From: JAFNAG01 sp041501225
GTDB taxonomy: Bacteria > Acidobacteriota > UBA6911
Direction of reading: 5' to 3'
NCBI GenBank assembly: GCA_041501225.1
Contig: JBGQNR010000005.1
Coordinates: 1-64,000, forward strand
Length of the DNA stretch: 64,000 nucleotides
Positions 41,410 to 51,146 of this stretch are shown here, one piece after another; position 1 is the stretch's first letter; every line of letters starts with the position of its first letter. Both the position numbers and the translations under genes were made by a program. Under the pieces are notes generated by a model. It worked only from the letters and a program-made list of their open reading frames with translations. It was not told where the DNA came from and did not search any database.

Positions 41410-42357
41410 ATGGAATATATCCGTTGTCCTTTGTGTGAAGCTGATCGAACCAAGCTGGTCTTCCGCCGGAAAGACTTCATGCACAAGGTGTCGGAAGAGG
41501 AATTTTGCGTGGTCCGGTGCAAAAAGTGCGGACTCGTATACATCAATCCGCGCCCGAGTGAGGAGGAGATTCACGCCTTCTACCCGAAGGAGTTTTACAC
41601 CGTCCATTTGAATGCCGAGACACTGCTGGAGGAGAAAAAAGGGCAGCTGGGTCTGAAGTATCAGTATGTGAAGGACCTGCGGCCGGGAAGGTTGCTGGAT
41701 GTGGGATGCATGAAAGGCGAGTTCATGTACTACATGCAACAGCGAGGGTGGAAGGTCCAGGGGATCGATTTTTCCACCAAACCGCCGAATGTTTTCGGCC
41801 TCGACATCTTTTATGGAGACCTGGAGGCAGCGGGATATGAGGAGAGTTCATTTGATCTGATCACATTATGGGCCGTGCTTGAACATGTGTACCAACCACG
41901 GAAAATCTTGTCCGAGGTGCACAAATTACTGAAACCAAGTGGTATGACGATCGTGTTGGTCACCAATTTCCGCAGCCTGCCGGGGCGGTTTATGCGGCAC
42001 GACGATATTCCCCGCCATACGACTCTGTTCACGAAACACACATTGACAAAAACCTTGCGATCGTGCGGATTCAGACCGATGAGCTTCCATTTCAACTGCG
42101 ACTTGTTTGGCGGCAACAACCGGGGCATGCTCAATTACCTGGTCAAGATCGCCGCCGGCGAACGCATTGGGGATATCGTGGCGCAAAACCGGCAGGTAGC
42201 GCGTTGGCACGAATTCTCCAGCCAGCTGCGTGGCCGGCCGTCCCCGTGGATGCTGAAGGTAGATGCCAAGGATCAATTATTGATGCCGCATCTGGATCGC
42301 TGGATGGACCGATTGCATTGCGGTTTCATAATGATCGCCAAGGCGACCAGGGATTGA
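41410..42357 (+). CDS. SAM-dependent methyltransferase with N-terminal zinc ribbon-like segment
   Basis: The 315-residue protein opens with two CxxC pairs (RCPLCEADRTK and CKKCGLVYINPRP) typical of methyltransferases that carry a small zinc knuckle. A Rossmann methyltransferase domain follows (RLLDVGCMKGEFMYYMQQRGW SAM motif split as LLDVGCMKGEF, then GIDFS, DLITLWAVLEHV). It may methylate a sugar; related proteins act in glycan or antibiotic pathways. A fragment of the same N-terminus lies at 61304-61465 on the other strand. Confidence 0.87.
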   Translation: MEYIRCPLCEADRTKLVFRRKDFMHKVSEEEFCVVRCKKCGLVYINPRPSEEEIHAFYPKEFYTVHLNAETLLEEKKGQLGLKYQYVKDLRPGRLLDVGCMKGEFMYYMQQRGWKVQGIDFSTKPPNVFGLDIFYGDLEAAGYEESSFDLITLWAVLEHVYQPRKILSEVHKLLKPSGMTIVLVTNFRSLPGRFMRHDDIPRHTTLFTKHTLTKTLRSCGFRPMSFHFNCDLFGGNNRGMLNYLVKIAAGERIGDIVAQNRQVARWHEFSSQLRGRPSPWMLKVDAKDQLLMPHLDRWMDRLHCGFIMIAKATRD

Positions 42358-42465
42358 TCTCACCAGTTTCCGCTCCGCGATGATATAATAGTATGATTTT
42401 TGTCCCCGAATCTGCGGGGAGTGTCAGTTTTGCTGCGGCGCATCGACAGGAGCTCGGAAAAGCCA

Positions 42466-43518
42466 ATGCATATGGATTCCACAAACCCGGTGTGCCTGGT
42501 TTTGAAGAGGGATTGGAGTCTCGAAACCGCAGACGAAATCCGGAGTATTGATTTCTTTGATCCGCTGTTCGGCGATTACCGCAAAACCGTCAATCCGGCC
42601 AGACCGGACATCTGTGGCCATACGCTCGTATTTCCCTCGGCGGGAGAATACTACCTTCGGATCAACGAGACCCGCTTTGCTAAAGTATTGGTGATTCCCG
42701 CGGAGGAATGCCTGTCGAGCAGCGTCCTGAGGGTTTTTGATTTCTGCATCGCCAACATGTGTGCAACGGGGAAGGACGAAGAGCGTTATGCCGCCGACCC
42801 TCTCGCGACCGTCGCGGACTGGTTTCGCAACCGATCGCCCCTTACGCTCTATTGTTCCTCGGCCCATGAAGTCTTCAGGACGATCCTGGTTAATGTGTTT
42901 GCCCTACCGACACGCCGCGTGATGTTGCCGGGAACAGGACGAATTAACCGAAAAGTATACCGGGTTATCCACCATGTCTTGGAGGTGTACTTGCCGGACC
43001 TCGGCAAGTGGGTGCTTTTTGATCTGCCCAATCGCTTTGTAATCCGGTGGCTGGATGCTTTCCAGATCGTTGACTTTGTGCGGCAGAACACATTGCAGAC
43101 GCCTCTGGGCACGGGATATGTCAAATCGGAGGCCCTCACTTCGCTGGACATATACAACGGCGGTGTAATATCTCTCTTGCCGAAAGGCTACGATGGTAAT
43201 GGGGACTTGGGGCAGGGATCGACGGATCTGAGCGGCCTTCCGGTTTCCTATAATTGGGTCAATATCTTCAAGTATTACTACGGCGGGGTGGCCTACTTGG
43301 GTGCTGACTCCAGAGTTTGCGAATGTGAACCACCCAATTTCTGGCCCTCCTGTGTATTTGCATCCAGGCATACCGATCTGAAACTACATCAGGTCACATT
43401 GAAGTGGATCGAAGGGAATGGATGCCGGGTTCAGGTTGTATCCCAGGAAGAACTCCAGAGGCGGCTGAACGGCGCATTCCGCGAAACAGTCGCTGCAAAG
43501 TCCTGGCTCGAAAAATGA
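42466..43518 (+). CDS. Transglutaminase-like protein in the glycan locus
   Basis: The 350-residue protein has an unassigned N-terminal half (beta-rich, residues 1-90) and a transglutaminase-like core: LTLYCSSAHEVFRTIL with a candidate Cys130, VIHHVLEVYLPDLG with His169/170 and WVLFDLPNRFV with Asp186. This order and spacing match the Cys-His-Asp triad of the transglutaminase/peptidase superfamily. It is often seen in cell-envelope settings, but its substrate here is unknown. The start at 42466 has AGGAG 12 bases upstream; MDS at 42472 is also possible. It is the last plus-strand gene before the convergent minus-strand set. Confidence 0.7.
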   Translation: MHMDSTNPVCLVLKRDWSLETADEIRSIDFFDPLFGDYRKTVNPARPDICGHTLVFPSAGEYYLRINETRFAKVLVIPAEECLSSSVLRVFDFCIANMCATGKDEERYAADPLATVADWFRNRSPLTLYCSSAHEVFRTILVNVFALPTRRVMLPGTGRINRKVYRVIHHVLEVYLPDLGKWVLFDLPNRFVIRWLDAFQIVDFVRQNTLQTPLGTGYVKSEALTSLDIYNGGVISLLPKGYDGNGDLGQGSTDLSGLPVSYNWVNIFKYYYGGVAYLGADSRVCECEPPNFWPSCVFASRHTDLKLHQVTLKWIEGNGCRVQVVSQEELQRRLNGAFRETVAAKSWLEK

Positions 43519-43578
43519 AAAGGATCGTATGAGCCGGGGGTGCATGCCCGAGGTTACCTTCCTGCGCGACTAGCTTTC

Positions 43579-43596
43579 CGCTCTCGAAAGGGAGCG
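43579..43596. terminator. Hairpin between convergent glycan operons
   Basis: A 7-bp stem (cgctctc / gggagcg, one G-T pair) with a gaaa loop lies between the transglutaminase-like gene and the minus-strand methyltransferase gene. There is no strong T-tract on either side, so a terminator role is a guess. Confidence 0.3.
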
Positions 43597-43605
43597 CCCG
43601 ACTTT

Positions 43606-44772
43606 TCAGATTTCGTAACGGATGGAATAGGCCCTGCCGTTAGTGTTTGGATCGCTGTTGTCCGATGTGGAAAACAGCAATGCGTCATTCCAATGGCTGT
43701 ATCGCCCATGACCGCCGCGGGAGATCCAATCATGCAGCGAATGAGCGTAGTCCAGCATCTGGCCATTCTCGAAGAGGCGCAGGGATGACTTCCTCTGATC
43801 GGAGACTGAATCGGCGATGGATTGGAGATGCGGCAGGGGAAAGGACCAGCACGAACCCGCCTGCCTTTGGAAGGGACCGGGCAGAGGTTCGGTCCTCCGA
43901 TTCTTGAGTATGGCATCCCAGTAATTCCTTGCCGAAGCCGGTCTAAGGATGAATTCCGTATTCCCCTCTCCCGTGTGCATGTCGAGCAGGTCGAGTTTGA
44001 GCCGTTCCGTGGCGAACCGGAGAAAATCGTACTCTTTGACAAATTCCATCGGCCACCCTCCCAGCCAATCCCGCATATCTGTCCAGATTTCCATGCCACG
44101 AGAAGCGATATAGGCCTTGGCTAGCCTGGGGAAGCCGATCAGATTTCGAAGGCAACGAATCGGATTGGGGTGATGGACGTATGTCTTCCACATGTAGCGG
44201 TACTCCATCAGCGATTTTCCCCATCGTGAGGCTTGATTGTACTTTTTCTTGATCGACAGCCATTGCTCCGGGCTGGCCCCCCCCGAGAAGCTCCCGTTCT
44301 GATAGGAGGTATAGCTGTAGAGAGCCACAAAAAAAATGCCTTCCGGTTTCAATGGGATCCGGGCATTCTCTATGGCTTTCCACATGTCGCCCGTGTGATG
44401 CAGCACGCCCCAGGAATAAACGACGTCGGCCGGTGCCAGGGATTTCATGAAAGCGTCATCCAGCACCGAGCCCTGCAGGATGGTCCACTGGGGCGGATTG
44501 CCATGCATCTCCTTCAGGTAGCGCGAAGTGGCCACCGAATCGGGATCATAATCGAAGCTCAGGACGGAGGAGGCTCCCGACTGGAGAGCGGCCAGGGAAT
44601 GCAACCCGCTGCCGCAGCCGATATCCAGGAAGGACATGTCCCTGAGATGCTCGCGGCGAAGGGTTCCTAGAAGCCTCGTCCTTGCGACTTCGAGCCGTTC
44701 CGGAGACAACTGGGATTGAATAAAGCGGCTCCAATTCTCGCCAAAACGATAACGCATCTCTTCATTCTGCAT
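43606..44772 (-). CDS. SAM-dependent methyltransferase with C-terminal SDN module
   Basis: The 388-residue protein has a class I methyltransferase domain (SFLDIGCGSGLHSLAALQSG as the SAM motif, SFDYDPDS, VYSWGVLHHTGDMW), a helical region to about residue 290, and the shared module at residues 306-388 (GSCWSFPLPHLQSIA, LFENGQMLDYAHSLH, HGRYSHWNDALLFSTSDN, SDPNTNGRAYSIRYEI) as its last part. The module ends the protein exactly at the NGRxY strand, so this marks its C-terminal border. Start 44772 follows GAGGAACCCGGC; ATG 44790 is an alternative. It is the last gene of the long minus-strand set. Confidence 0.85.
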   Translation of the reverse strand: MQNEEMRYRFGENWSRFIQSQLSPERLEVARTRLLGTLRREHLRDMSFLDIGCGSGLHSLAALQSGASSVLSFDYDPDSVATSRYLKEMHGNPPQWTILQGSVLDDAFMKSLAPADVVYSWGVLHHTGDMWKAIENARIPLKPEGIFFVALYSYTSYQNGSFSGGASPEQWLSIKKKYNQASRWGKSLMEYRYMWKTYVHHPNPIRCLRNLIGFPRLAKAYIASRGMEIWTDMRDWLGGWPMEFVKEYDFLRFATERLKLDLLDMHTGEGNTEFILRPASARNYWDAILKNRRTEPLPGPFQRQAGSCWSFPLPHLQSIADSVSDQRKSSLRLFENGQMLDYAHSLHDWISRGGHGRYSHWNDALLFSTSDNSDPNTNGRAYSIRYEI

Positions 44773-44885
44773 GCCGGGTTCCTCGATCATCCGCAGCACG
44801 GATGATGGATGCAATCGGCCCGAACCGCACCGTATCTGCCATCGGCCGGCAGCTTGGCCCTCGTGATGGGCGCGCGGAGAGCGGA

Positions 44886-46160
44886 TCAAACCAATGCCAA
44901 CAGGATCTTTTCATAGCGCTCGACAAGAACATCCTTATCGTGGTTTTGCTTTACGTACTGCACAGCCTGACGGCTCAGGGCTTCGTACTCGGCGGAAGCC
45001 TCCATCAGGCGGCTCACGGCCTCTCTGAACTGTTGCAGGTTTCCCCCGCACACCAAGCCGCTGCCGTACTGGGATAGCATGGAGCCGGGATCCACCTGCA
45101 GGGAAATCGTCGGGACCCCATATTTGGCGGCTTGGAGGAAAGTGTTGGGAAACCCCTCGAAGACGGACGTATTGATGTGCAACCTGGCGTCTGCGAAATA
45201 GGATTCGATCCGGGAGAATGGGACCCGCTCCACCAGCGTGACGTTAGGGAGCCCTCGGATCTGCTTGACGCACATTTCGTGTGTTGCCTGCACCGCCGGA
45301 TTCATGATGACCACAAACTGATATTGCGGCAAAGCGCGCGCCAGATCCAAAACGAGGGAGGGTCGCTTGATCCGTTCATCGGATTTGCCGACCCACAGGA
45401 TGGTGCGTGGCTGCGGGTTTCGTGGAAATCTGGGCTTCGTGTCGATCGGATTGGGAATGACGTCGGCGCTCCGCTGGTACACGTCCCGGAGCATCGCAGC
45501 CTGGCGCTGATTTTGCACGATATGGGCAGCGGCTTTTTCGATGGAATACAGCTTCAATACATGGGGAACTCCATACATGTCCGATTGTTCGGGATGAAGC
45601 TTATATTCCGGAAAGTAATCAAAATCGGAACCGGACAGGAAAACAAACTTCCGGCCGCGTTCTGCGCAAAAAAATGCGACCTCCGCCGAAAACTGGGAGT
45701 TCCCGGGCACCATGTAGATGTCGGCGTTCACCCTGTCATAAATGGAGATCATTTCGGGAGTGATAACGTACGGGCCCACCTTTCCCTGAAGCGGCCCTGG
45801 GCCGACTGGACCCGCCGATCGCCGACGAATCAATCGCATCAGCCTTTCGTGTAGATGGGACCGCTCCTGAGACTCGGATGCAGAAGTTTCCTCCGGAGGT
45901 TTTTCACGAACCGGGATGCCCCAGATTTGCCTTCCGGTCCAGGAATGGAACGTGATGCCGTCGATTTGTTCGATAGGATCCTGGCCGTGATCGCCCACGA
46001 CAAGGGAAACCTTCAAGCGTCCGCGCCGCGCCAGTTCCCGCGCGATGACCGCGATTCGGACCTCCCACCCCCCGAAATGGGTCTGGCAGTCCGGCTGAAA
46101 CAGGGGATAGTTCCACGGGCTCGTGATGCAGAGATGCGGTTGTCGAGTCATGTGTGCCAT
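44886..46160 (-). CDS. GT4-family glycosyltransferase
   Basis: The protein of about 424 residues has GT-B features: an N-terminal region with QTHFGGWEVRIAVIARELARRG, DVIPNPIDTKPRF, ILWVGKSDERIKRPSLVLDLA for the donor half, and the FEGFPNTFLQAAKYGVP (EX7Q/E) segment. It should transfer a sugar onto the lipid-linked glycan. The frame can extend to a TTG at 46232; an ATG at 46160 or 46151 is preferred because similarity starts there. Adjacent genes are the module methyltransferase and a GT2 protein. Confidence 0.88.
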   Translation of the reverse strand: MAHMTRQPHLCITSPWNYPLFQPDCQTHFGGWEVRIAVIARELARRGRLKVSLVVGDHGQDPIEQIDGITFHSWTGRQIWGIPVREKPPEETSASESQERSHLHERLMRLIRRRSAGPVGPGPLQGKVGPYVITPEMISIYDRVNADIYMVPGNSQFSAEVAFFCAERGRKFVFLSGSDFDYFPEYKLHPEQSDMYGVPHVLKLYSIEKAAAHIVQNQRQAAMLRDVYQRSADVIPNPIDTKPRFPRNPQPRTILWVGKSDERIKRPSLVLDLARALPQYQFVVIMNPAVQATHEMCVKQIRGLPNVTLVERVPFSRIESYFADARLHINTSVFEGFPNTFLQAAKYGVPTISLQVDPGSMLSQYGSGLVCGGNLQQFREAVSRLMEASAEYEALSRQAVQYVKQNHDKDVLVERYEKILLALV

Positions 46161-46303
46161 CCCAAGGAAGGTGGAGGAAACGAGACATCCATTGTCGTCG
46201 ATGGTATGCATGGATTTGGAATCCGGCGCCAACCGAATCGAATCCTATCTTCGACTCAACTCTACCTCCAACCGGCAAGGATGCGCTTTGTACATGTCAC
46301 TGT

Positions 46304-47011
46304 TTAATGGCTACGACGGGAAGGGCCGTGATCGTCGGTACGGTTGGAGAAGCGCTCTCCGAGAATCGTGGTGACCAGCTGGGCGGCGGCCCGCATTTTC
46401 GGTACTTTGACTGCGCCGCCGACTCTGGGAGGCTCATCTCCCGGGATCTCCACAATTCTCAGCCCTTTCTTCACCGCCCGTAACAAGAGGATCTGTCCCC
46501 AAGTGCGAAGGTTATTGTCGATCTTCAGATCCTCGATGACATCCCTCTTAAAGGCAAGATAGGTGTACAGGAAGTCGGTGAATCGAAACATCCGGCCGAA
46601 AAACAGGTTTGCCATGCCATTGAATACACGGTTTCCCATGCCAGTGAAAAAGGTGTCGTCGTAACTTTTCGCGCCATAGCCGTACCGGGTGACATTGACA
46701 ATGTCGTATCCCTCCCGGATCTTCTGGACCATCATGGGGATTCGGTCCGGGAGAAAGCTGCCGTCGGGCGCATAAATAATGACCACATCGCCTGAAACCT
46801 TTCGGACGGCTTCGTTCAGAGCTCCGCCCACCCCCTTCTGAGTCTGCACAAAAAGGGGGTAACCGTTTTCGCGGGCATATTCGATAGTGCCATCGGTGGA
46901 CCCCCCATCCACGATGATGAGCTCCTCGTACCATTCCTTTTCGATAAGTGGCATGGTCGCGCGCATTCCCGCGATTTCGTTGATCTCGAAGACAATGATC
47001 GATATCTTCAT
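46304..47011 (-). CDS. GT2-family glycosyltransferase
   Basis: The 235-residue protein is a GT-A fold family 2 enzyme: LIIVDGGSTDGTIEYA nucleotide-binding segment, the IYAPDGSFLPDRIP stretch with the Asp of the DXD-type motif, and a C-terminal region with ILLLRAVKKGLRIVEIP as in dolichol-phosphate mannose synthase-like proteins. No transmembrane helices follow, so it is a soluble transferase. The ATG at 47011 is preceded by GGTGGTGA. Confidence 0.88.
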   Translation of the reverse strand: MKISIIVFEINEIAGMRATMPLIEKEWYEELIIVDGGSTDGTIEYARENGYPLFVQTQKGVGGALNEAVRKVSGDVVIIYAPDGSFLPDRIPMMVQKIREGYDIVNVTRYGYGAKSYDDTFFTGMGNRVFNGMANLFFGRMFRFTDFLYTYLAFKRDVIEDLKIDNNLRTWGQILLLRAVKKGLRIVEIPGDEPPRVGGAVKVPKMRAAAQLVTTILGERFSNRTDDHGPSRRSH

Positions 47012-47053
47012 TTCACCACCAGCCGATTAGTTAATTTCTGATTTGCGAAGCCA

Positions 47054-48022
47054 TCACTTCCCGGGCGCCCAGACTATATATGAGTAGGGATCGTCGTATA
47101 GATTGCCGAACATCTGCCTGTGGATCTTCAAGATCCGGATGGCTCCCCTGGACTCCAGCTCCTGCAGGCTTGCGAGATATCCGCGCAGGTAATTGCGCCT
47201 CCTGTGATATAGCCATGCCAGATAATCTACGAGGTCCTCGGGGTTGTACAGTTCGAAAATGCCGACCACGTCGATGCAGATTTGCGGCTTTTTCCTCAGG
47301 AGGAAATCGAGGAACTTTTCGTGCTCCACCCCCAGCTGTTCCAGAGCCCCGAATGTGAAAACTGCACTTCCCGGGCTGAACCCCAGCGTCTCGTCGGGAT
47401 CGAAGAAATTGAACCGGCCCCCGCGAATCTTCATTCCGAACTGGCTTCCGATCAGTTGGAGAATCCTTTCCGAGGAGTAGGCCCAATCGAAACCATACAG
47501 GGACTTCTCAGGGTAAAGTGAGGCGAGGTGAACGAGATTGTGGCCGGTTCCGCACCCGAATTCATACACCGATTCGAATTCACGGAAGTATTCTTTGAAG
47601 AGCCACTCCCGGAATATCTGGGTGTACTTGTACACAAAGTCGCATTGCGCCGGCAACACGTATTCACGGTTCAACCGGATCGGGACGTTACTCTTGTAGT
47701 ACTTGGGGATAAGCTTGCTGAGATCGAAATTGGCCCCGACAAACTCCTCCAGATTCTGTTTCCACCCGTCTTCCCAATCTCCTTTCCGGTGATCCCCGGC
47801 ATTCTTGAGATCGGGCGCGTGGATTCGTTTCAGAATTTGCAATATCAGCTGGTCCCGATCGCTGCCTTGGATAATGCCGTATCCCGGATCGATAGCGTCG
47901 ATCAGAAAACCGGCACTTTGGCGGATTTTTTCTTCCGTCGTTCCGAAGAGCGCAGCGAAATCCTCGTCCTTCAGTTGGCGGCGTTCAGTTGTCACTTGAT
48001 TCATGGAATTTTGCATGGGCAT
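47054..48022 (-). CDS. SAM-dependent methyltransferase-like protein
   Basis: The protein of about 322 residues has a SAM-binding motif (VYEFGCGTGHNLVHLASLYP), followed by LYGFDWAYSSERI and VFTFGALEQLG, which fits a class I methyltransferase, with an extra N-terminal helical region of 130 residues. The substrate is presumed to be a sugar in the glycan. Several in-frame starts exist (48034, 48022, 48016, 48004); none has a strong ribosome-binding site. It lies 32 bases upstream of nothing else than the GT2 gene in the same direction. Confidence 0.78.
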   Translation of the reverse strand: MPMQNSMNQVTTERRQLKDEDFAALFGTTEEKIRQSAGFLIDAIDPGYGIIQGSDRDQLILQILKRIHAPDLKNAGDHRKGDWEDGWKQNLEEFVGANFDLSKLIPKYYKSNVPIRLNREYVLPAQCDFVYKYTQIFREWLFKEYFREFESVYEFGCGTGHNLVHLASLYPEKSLYGFDWAYSSERILQLIGSQFGMKIRGGRFNFFDPDETLGFSPGSAVFTFGALEQLGVEHEKFLDFLLRKKPQICIDVVGIFELYNPEDLVDYLAWLYHRRRNYLRGYLASLQELESRGAIRILKIHRQMFGNLYDDPYSYIVWAPGK

Positions 48023-48035
48023 GGGGATTATCAAA

Positions 48036-49163
48036 TCAAGGGGTCCAATCTACGAAGGTCCGCAGAATTCGCGCCAACATGGTGAGGCGAGTCTGCTCTC
48101 CGGCGATCAACCGGGAGAGTTGCCGAATGCTGGTTTCGTGATGTTCGCAGACATCATCGGGGAAAAGGAACGGGCCAAAGGCATGCTCGAACATGGACAG
48201 GATCTCCGCCCAAAAAATGAATTCGTTCCGCGCGCCGGTATCCGCACGCAGTCTGGCATAGTCCGCTTTGACGGCATGAGCGAGGAGATAGCACAAAGTC
48301 AGGCTGTCGAGCACGGTGATGTTCTCTTCCGGAACGCCGCGTTTCCGTAGACTCTCAGGGGATTCGCCTCCAGGGTGCGGGCTGGCAATATATTGGGTGC
48401 CGGGATTACAAACCCGATCCACTGGAATAGCCGCCAGGGTTCCATCGGCATGCAGAATGTGATCGAGCAGGAGGACGAGTCGAGGATCCGCTACGACTGA
48501 GGCGTGACTGTGGTTGGCATCCCGGATTCCAACAATGTGTCTGCCTATGGCTTTGAGGGTATGCGCGCATGCGTTTGCGCTGAGCGAGGCCGTCCTGGGC
48601 GCCTCCAGAATTCCGTACGCCAGTTTATATTTGTGATGAAAGTGCAGCATAAAACCATGCGCCAGAATGGTCTCTACCGCGACGCGAATCGCTAAATGCA
48701 CGATGCCGCCGCGTTCCACGGGATCAAAATCATGAATGGCGACGGTCCCCCCGGGGCGAAGGAAGGGTGCCCAGGCGTTCCAATCTCCAACCACACCATC
48801 CAGCGTATGATCCCCATCTATGAAAAGGAAATCGATGGGAGGCGCAGAACTAAGGCCCCATGTTTCGGCGAAGGCTCTGGATGGCTGGGCAATGCTGATG
48901 ACCCCTGTCCCTTCAAGGGTCGCAAGCGCTTCGCGGGAGGGGGAGACGTCGACCGTGTAGATTTGAATCCGCCTGCCTTCAACGGCGCGATGCATAAGCC
49001 AGGCGCTGCCGCCGTCGGCAGTGCCGATTTCGACAATCGTGCCACCGTCGGGAACGGATGCCGCGACACCGGACAAGATTTCATACTCCTCTTTCCACAG
49101 TTGGGTCTGAGGAATTTTGTGATCGATCAAGAAGTGCTCCCACGACAAGGATGGAAAGGGCAT
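48036..49163 (-). CDS. Class I SAM-dependent methyltransferase (Methyltransf_24 type)
   Basis: The 375-residue protein has an IVEIGTADGGSAWLM SAM motif, YTVDVSPS, FLFIDGDHTLDGVVGDW and a VAIHDFDPVERGG segment. These match the O-methyltransferase-like domain with a metal-binding Asp-His region, also found in cephalosporin hydroxylase-like and sugar O-methyltransferases. The second half (residues about 210-375) is helical and not recognised. GGAGG precedes the ATG at 49163. It stops 14 bases before the next methyltransferase-like gene, so they are probably co-transcribed. Confidence 0.82.
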   Translation of the reverse strand: MPFPSLSWEHFLIDHKIPQTQLWKEEYEILSGVAASVPDGGTIVEIGTADGGSAWLMHRAVEGRRIQIYTVDVSPSREALATLEGTGVISIAQPSRAFAETWGLSSAPPIDFLFIDGDHTLDGVVGDWNAWAPFLRPGGTVAIHDFDPVERGGIVHLAIRVAVETILAHGFMLHFHHKYKLAYGILEAPRTASLSANACAHTLKAIGRHIVGIRDANHSHASVVADPRLVLLLDHILHADGTLAAIPVDRVCNPGTQYIASPHPGGESPESLRKRGVPEENITVLDSLTLCYLLAHAVKADYARLRADTGARNEFIFWAEILSMFEHAFGPFLFPDDVCEHHETSIRQLSRLIAGEQTRLTMLARILRTFVDWTP

Positions 49164-49184
49164 ACCTCCATCGGCAGTGTAAAA

Positions 49185-50159
49185 TTACGAGAGGCTCTTG
49201 GCCTTTGGGTCATAGAAAATCTGGTTTTGATACGTCGTCCGGATTCTATCCAGTTCGTTGGCGGTTAAGGCAGATAATCCCACAGCGGAAGAATTCTCTA
49301 TGACTTCCGTGCAGGACATCATTCCCGGAATGACCGTCGAGACGCCCTCTTCTGCCAGACAAAACTGCAGGGCCAATTGGACGAGAGTTCGATTCGTGCC
49401 CGCGTTGAGAGGATTGAATAGTTCCGGAGCCCGAGCCCAACGCCGCAGCTGCTCGCGGGGCCAATTAGCCCGGTGGTCGCACCCCTTGAATTCCTCATCG
49501 CCCGTGAGCTTGCCGGAAAGGTATCCGAAACAAAGGGGCGTCCTCGCAACGACGCCGACCTTTTTTTTCCGGCAAATATCGAACAGCCCGCAGTCGATAG
49601 CCCGATGGTCGATCAAATTGAAGTTCACCTGCACCGCGCCAAAGCCATACTTCTCCATGGCGATCAGGGCATCCGCCGGGGAACGCGCAGAAATACCGTA
49701 GGCGCGAATTTTCCCCGCCTGTCGCAGGCATTGCAGCGTGTCTATTATCTCGTCCCAATTGGGTAGGTCGATCTGAGGGCTGTGCAATTGATAAAGATCG
49801 ACACAGTCGGTCCGGAGACGCCGCAGGCTGGCATCGATTCCGCTGCCAATTTTGGCTCGGGAGAAATCCTGAGGCATGTAAAAGCCACTGTGTGGGAGCG
49901 TACCTACTTTCGTGGCAAGGACTACCTTATCGCGGCATTTGAGGAAAACCTCGCCGAGGATTTCTTCGCTGTGGCCGTTGCCGTACAGGTCCGAGGTGTC
50001 GAAAAACGTGATCCCGAGTTCGAATGCATGACGCAGTGCACGACAAGACTCGTCGTCATTCACCGGTCCATAGGAATCGCCGCCCAGGCCCCAGGTGCCA
50101 AAACCGATCTCGGAAACTACTAAGCCGGTGCGGCCGAGTTCACGGTACTTCATTTCCAT
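49185..50159 (-). CDS. Aldo/keto reductase
   Basis: The 324-residue TIM-barrel NADPH-dependent oxidoreductase shows the catalytic tetrad: Asp and Tyr in FFDTSDLYGNGHSE, Lys in LATKVG, His in LYQLHSP. The C-terminal VSTVIPGMMS segment binds NADPH. In glycan loci such enzymes can reduce 3- or 4-keto sugars or remove hydroxyls together with dehydratases. GGAGG lies before the ATG. It follows two epimerase genes and precedes methyltransferases. Confidence 0.92.
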   Translation of the reverse strand: MEMKYRELGRTGLVVSEIGFGTWGLGGDSYGPVNDDESCRALRHAFELGITFFDTSDLYGNGHSEEILGEVFLKCRDKVVLATKVGTLPHSGFYMPQDFSRAKIGSGIDASLRRLRTDCVDLYQLHSPQIDLPNWDEIIDTLQCLRQAGKIRAYGISARSPADALIAMEKYGFGAVQVNFNLIDHRAIDCGLFDICRKKKVGVVARTPLCFGYLSGKLTGDEEFKGCDHRANWPREQLRRWARAPELFNPLNAGTNRTLVQLALQFCLAEEGVSTVIPGMMSCTEVIENSSAVGLSALTANELDRIRTTYQNQIFYDPKAKSLS

Positions 50160-50192
50160 GCTGCCTCCACGATTCTCCCCGATCCTGCGTTT

Positions 50193-51137
50193 TCAGAGAC
50201 GGATGTTCCCCTTTTTGCCATAGTTATCACAGAACCAGCGAATGGTACTCTCTAATCCAATCCGAAACGGCGTGTACCTAAACCTGGAGCGTTCGATGAA
50301 ACGGGAATTGTCGGTGCTCTTCTTCTGAATGCCTCCGGGTTTGGAACTGTCGAATACAATGCGGTCGGGTGAGATGCAGAGAATCTCTGCGATCATCCAG
50401 GCCGTTTCCTTGACGGAGTGTTCCTCGACGGATCCCACGTGCAGAATCTGCGGGTCATCATAATGATCGAGGCACCAGAGATAGGCCCGCGCCATATCTT
50501 TTGCATAGGTGTACTCACGCACCGGCGAGCCATCTCCCCAGATGACGATGGGTTCATTCGATTGGCGGCTTTCGCAAAACCGACGGATCAATGCTGCCAC
50601 CATGACCGATTCTTCGGGCCGAAAGTTGGCTCGTTCTCCAAAAATGCCGTTGGAAACCAGGCCGATCACGTTCATCCCGTACTCGGTGCGGTAGGCCCGG
50701 ATGCTTGGCTCAATCAGCCTCTTGGCAAAAGAGTAGCTATAATTCGATTCGTGCGGCGGGCCATCATGAATATATTCTTCCCGGATTGGATTGGGGGCGT
50801 CGACTGGGTACATCCCGGTAGAAAGCGTCAGGATGCATTTGGCCACACAATGCAGTCGGGCGGCTTCCAGAACATTGAGGTTCATCAAGACGTTGTCGCG
50901 GAGCAGGGTCGCCGGATGTTTTTGGCTGTATTGAATGCCCCCTGCCAGCGCCGCGGTGTGAATTATCGCATCCGGGCGGAAACGATCGACAAGTCCCACC
51001 GTGTCATCCAGCCGGGTCAGATCACAATCTCGGGAGCCGACAAACAGGAACTCCCCGCCGGGATATTTCCCCGAGACTGCCTGGATGGCGCTTCCCAACA
51101 GCCCGGTGCCGCCGGTAACGAGGATTTTATGATACAT
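50193..51137 (-). CDS. NAD-dependent epimerase, GDP-fucose-synthase-like
   Basis: The 314-residue extended SDR has TGGTGLLGSAIQA, a LDDTVGLVDRFRPDAIIHTAAL block, STGMYPVDAPNPI and YSYSFAKR with the catalytic Tyr/Lys. These features match GDP-4-keto-6-deoxyhexose epimerase-reductases (WcaG/Fcl type) including the CxH-like LHCVAKC segment before the catalytic Tyr. It may finish synthesis of a 6-deoxy or heptose-derived GDP-sugar. Nine bases separate it from the next upstream gene. Confidence 0.87.
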   Translation of the reverse strand: MYHKILVTGGTGLLGSAIQAVSGKYPGGEFLFVGSRDCDLTRLDDTVGLVDRFRPDAIIHTAALAGGIQYSQKHPATLLRDNVLMNLNVLEAARLHCVAKCILTLSTGMYPVDAPNPIREEYIHDGPPHESNYSYSFAKRLIEPSIRAYRTEYGMNVIGLVSNGIFGERANFRPEESVMVAALIRRFCESRQSNEPIVIWGDGSPVREYTYAKDMARAYLWCLDHYDDPQILHVGSVEEHSVKETAWMIAEILCISPDRIVFDSSKPGGIQKKSTDNSRFIERSRFRYTPFRIGLESTIRWFCDNYGKKGNIRL

Positions 51138-51146
51138 ACTCGATGA

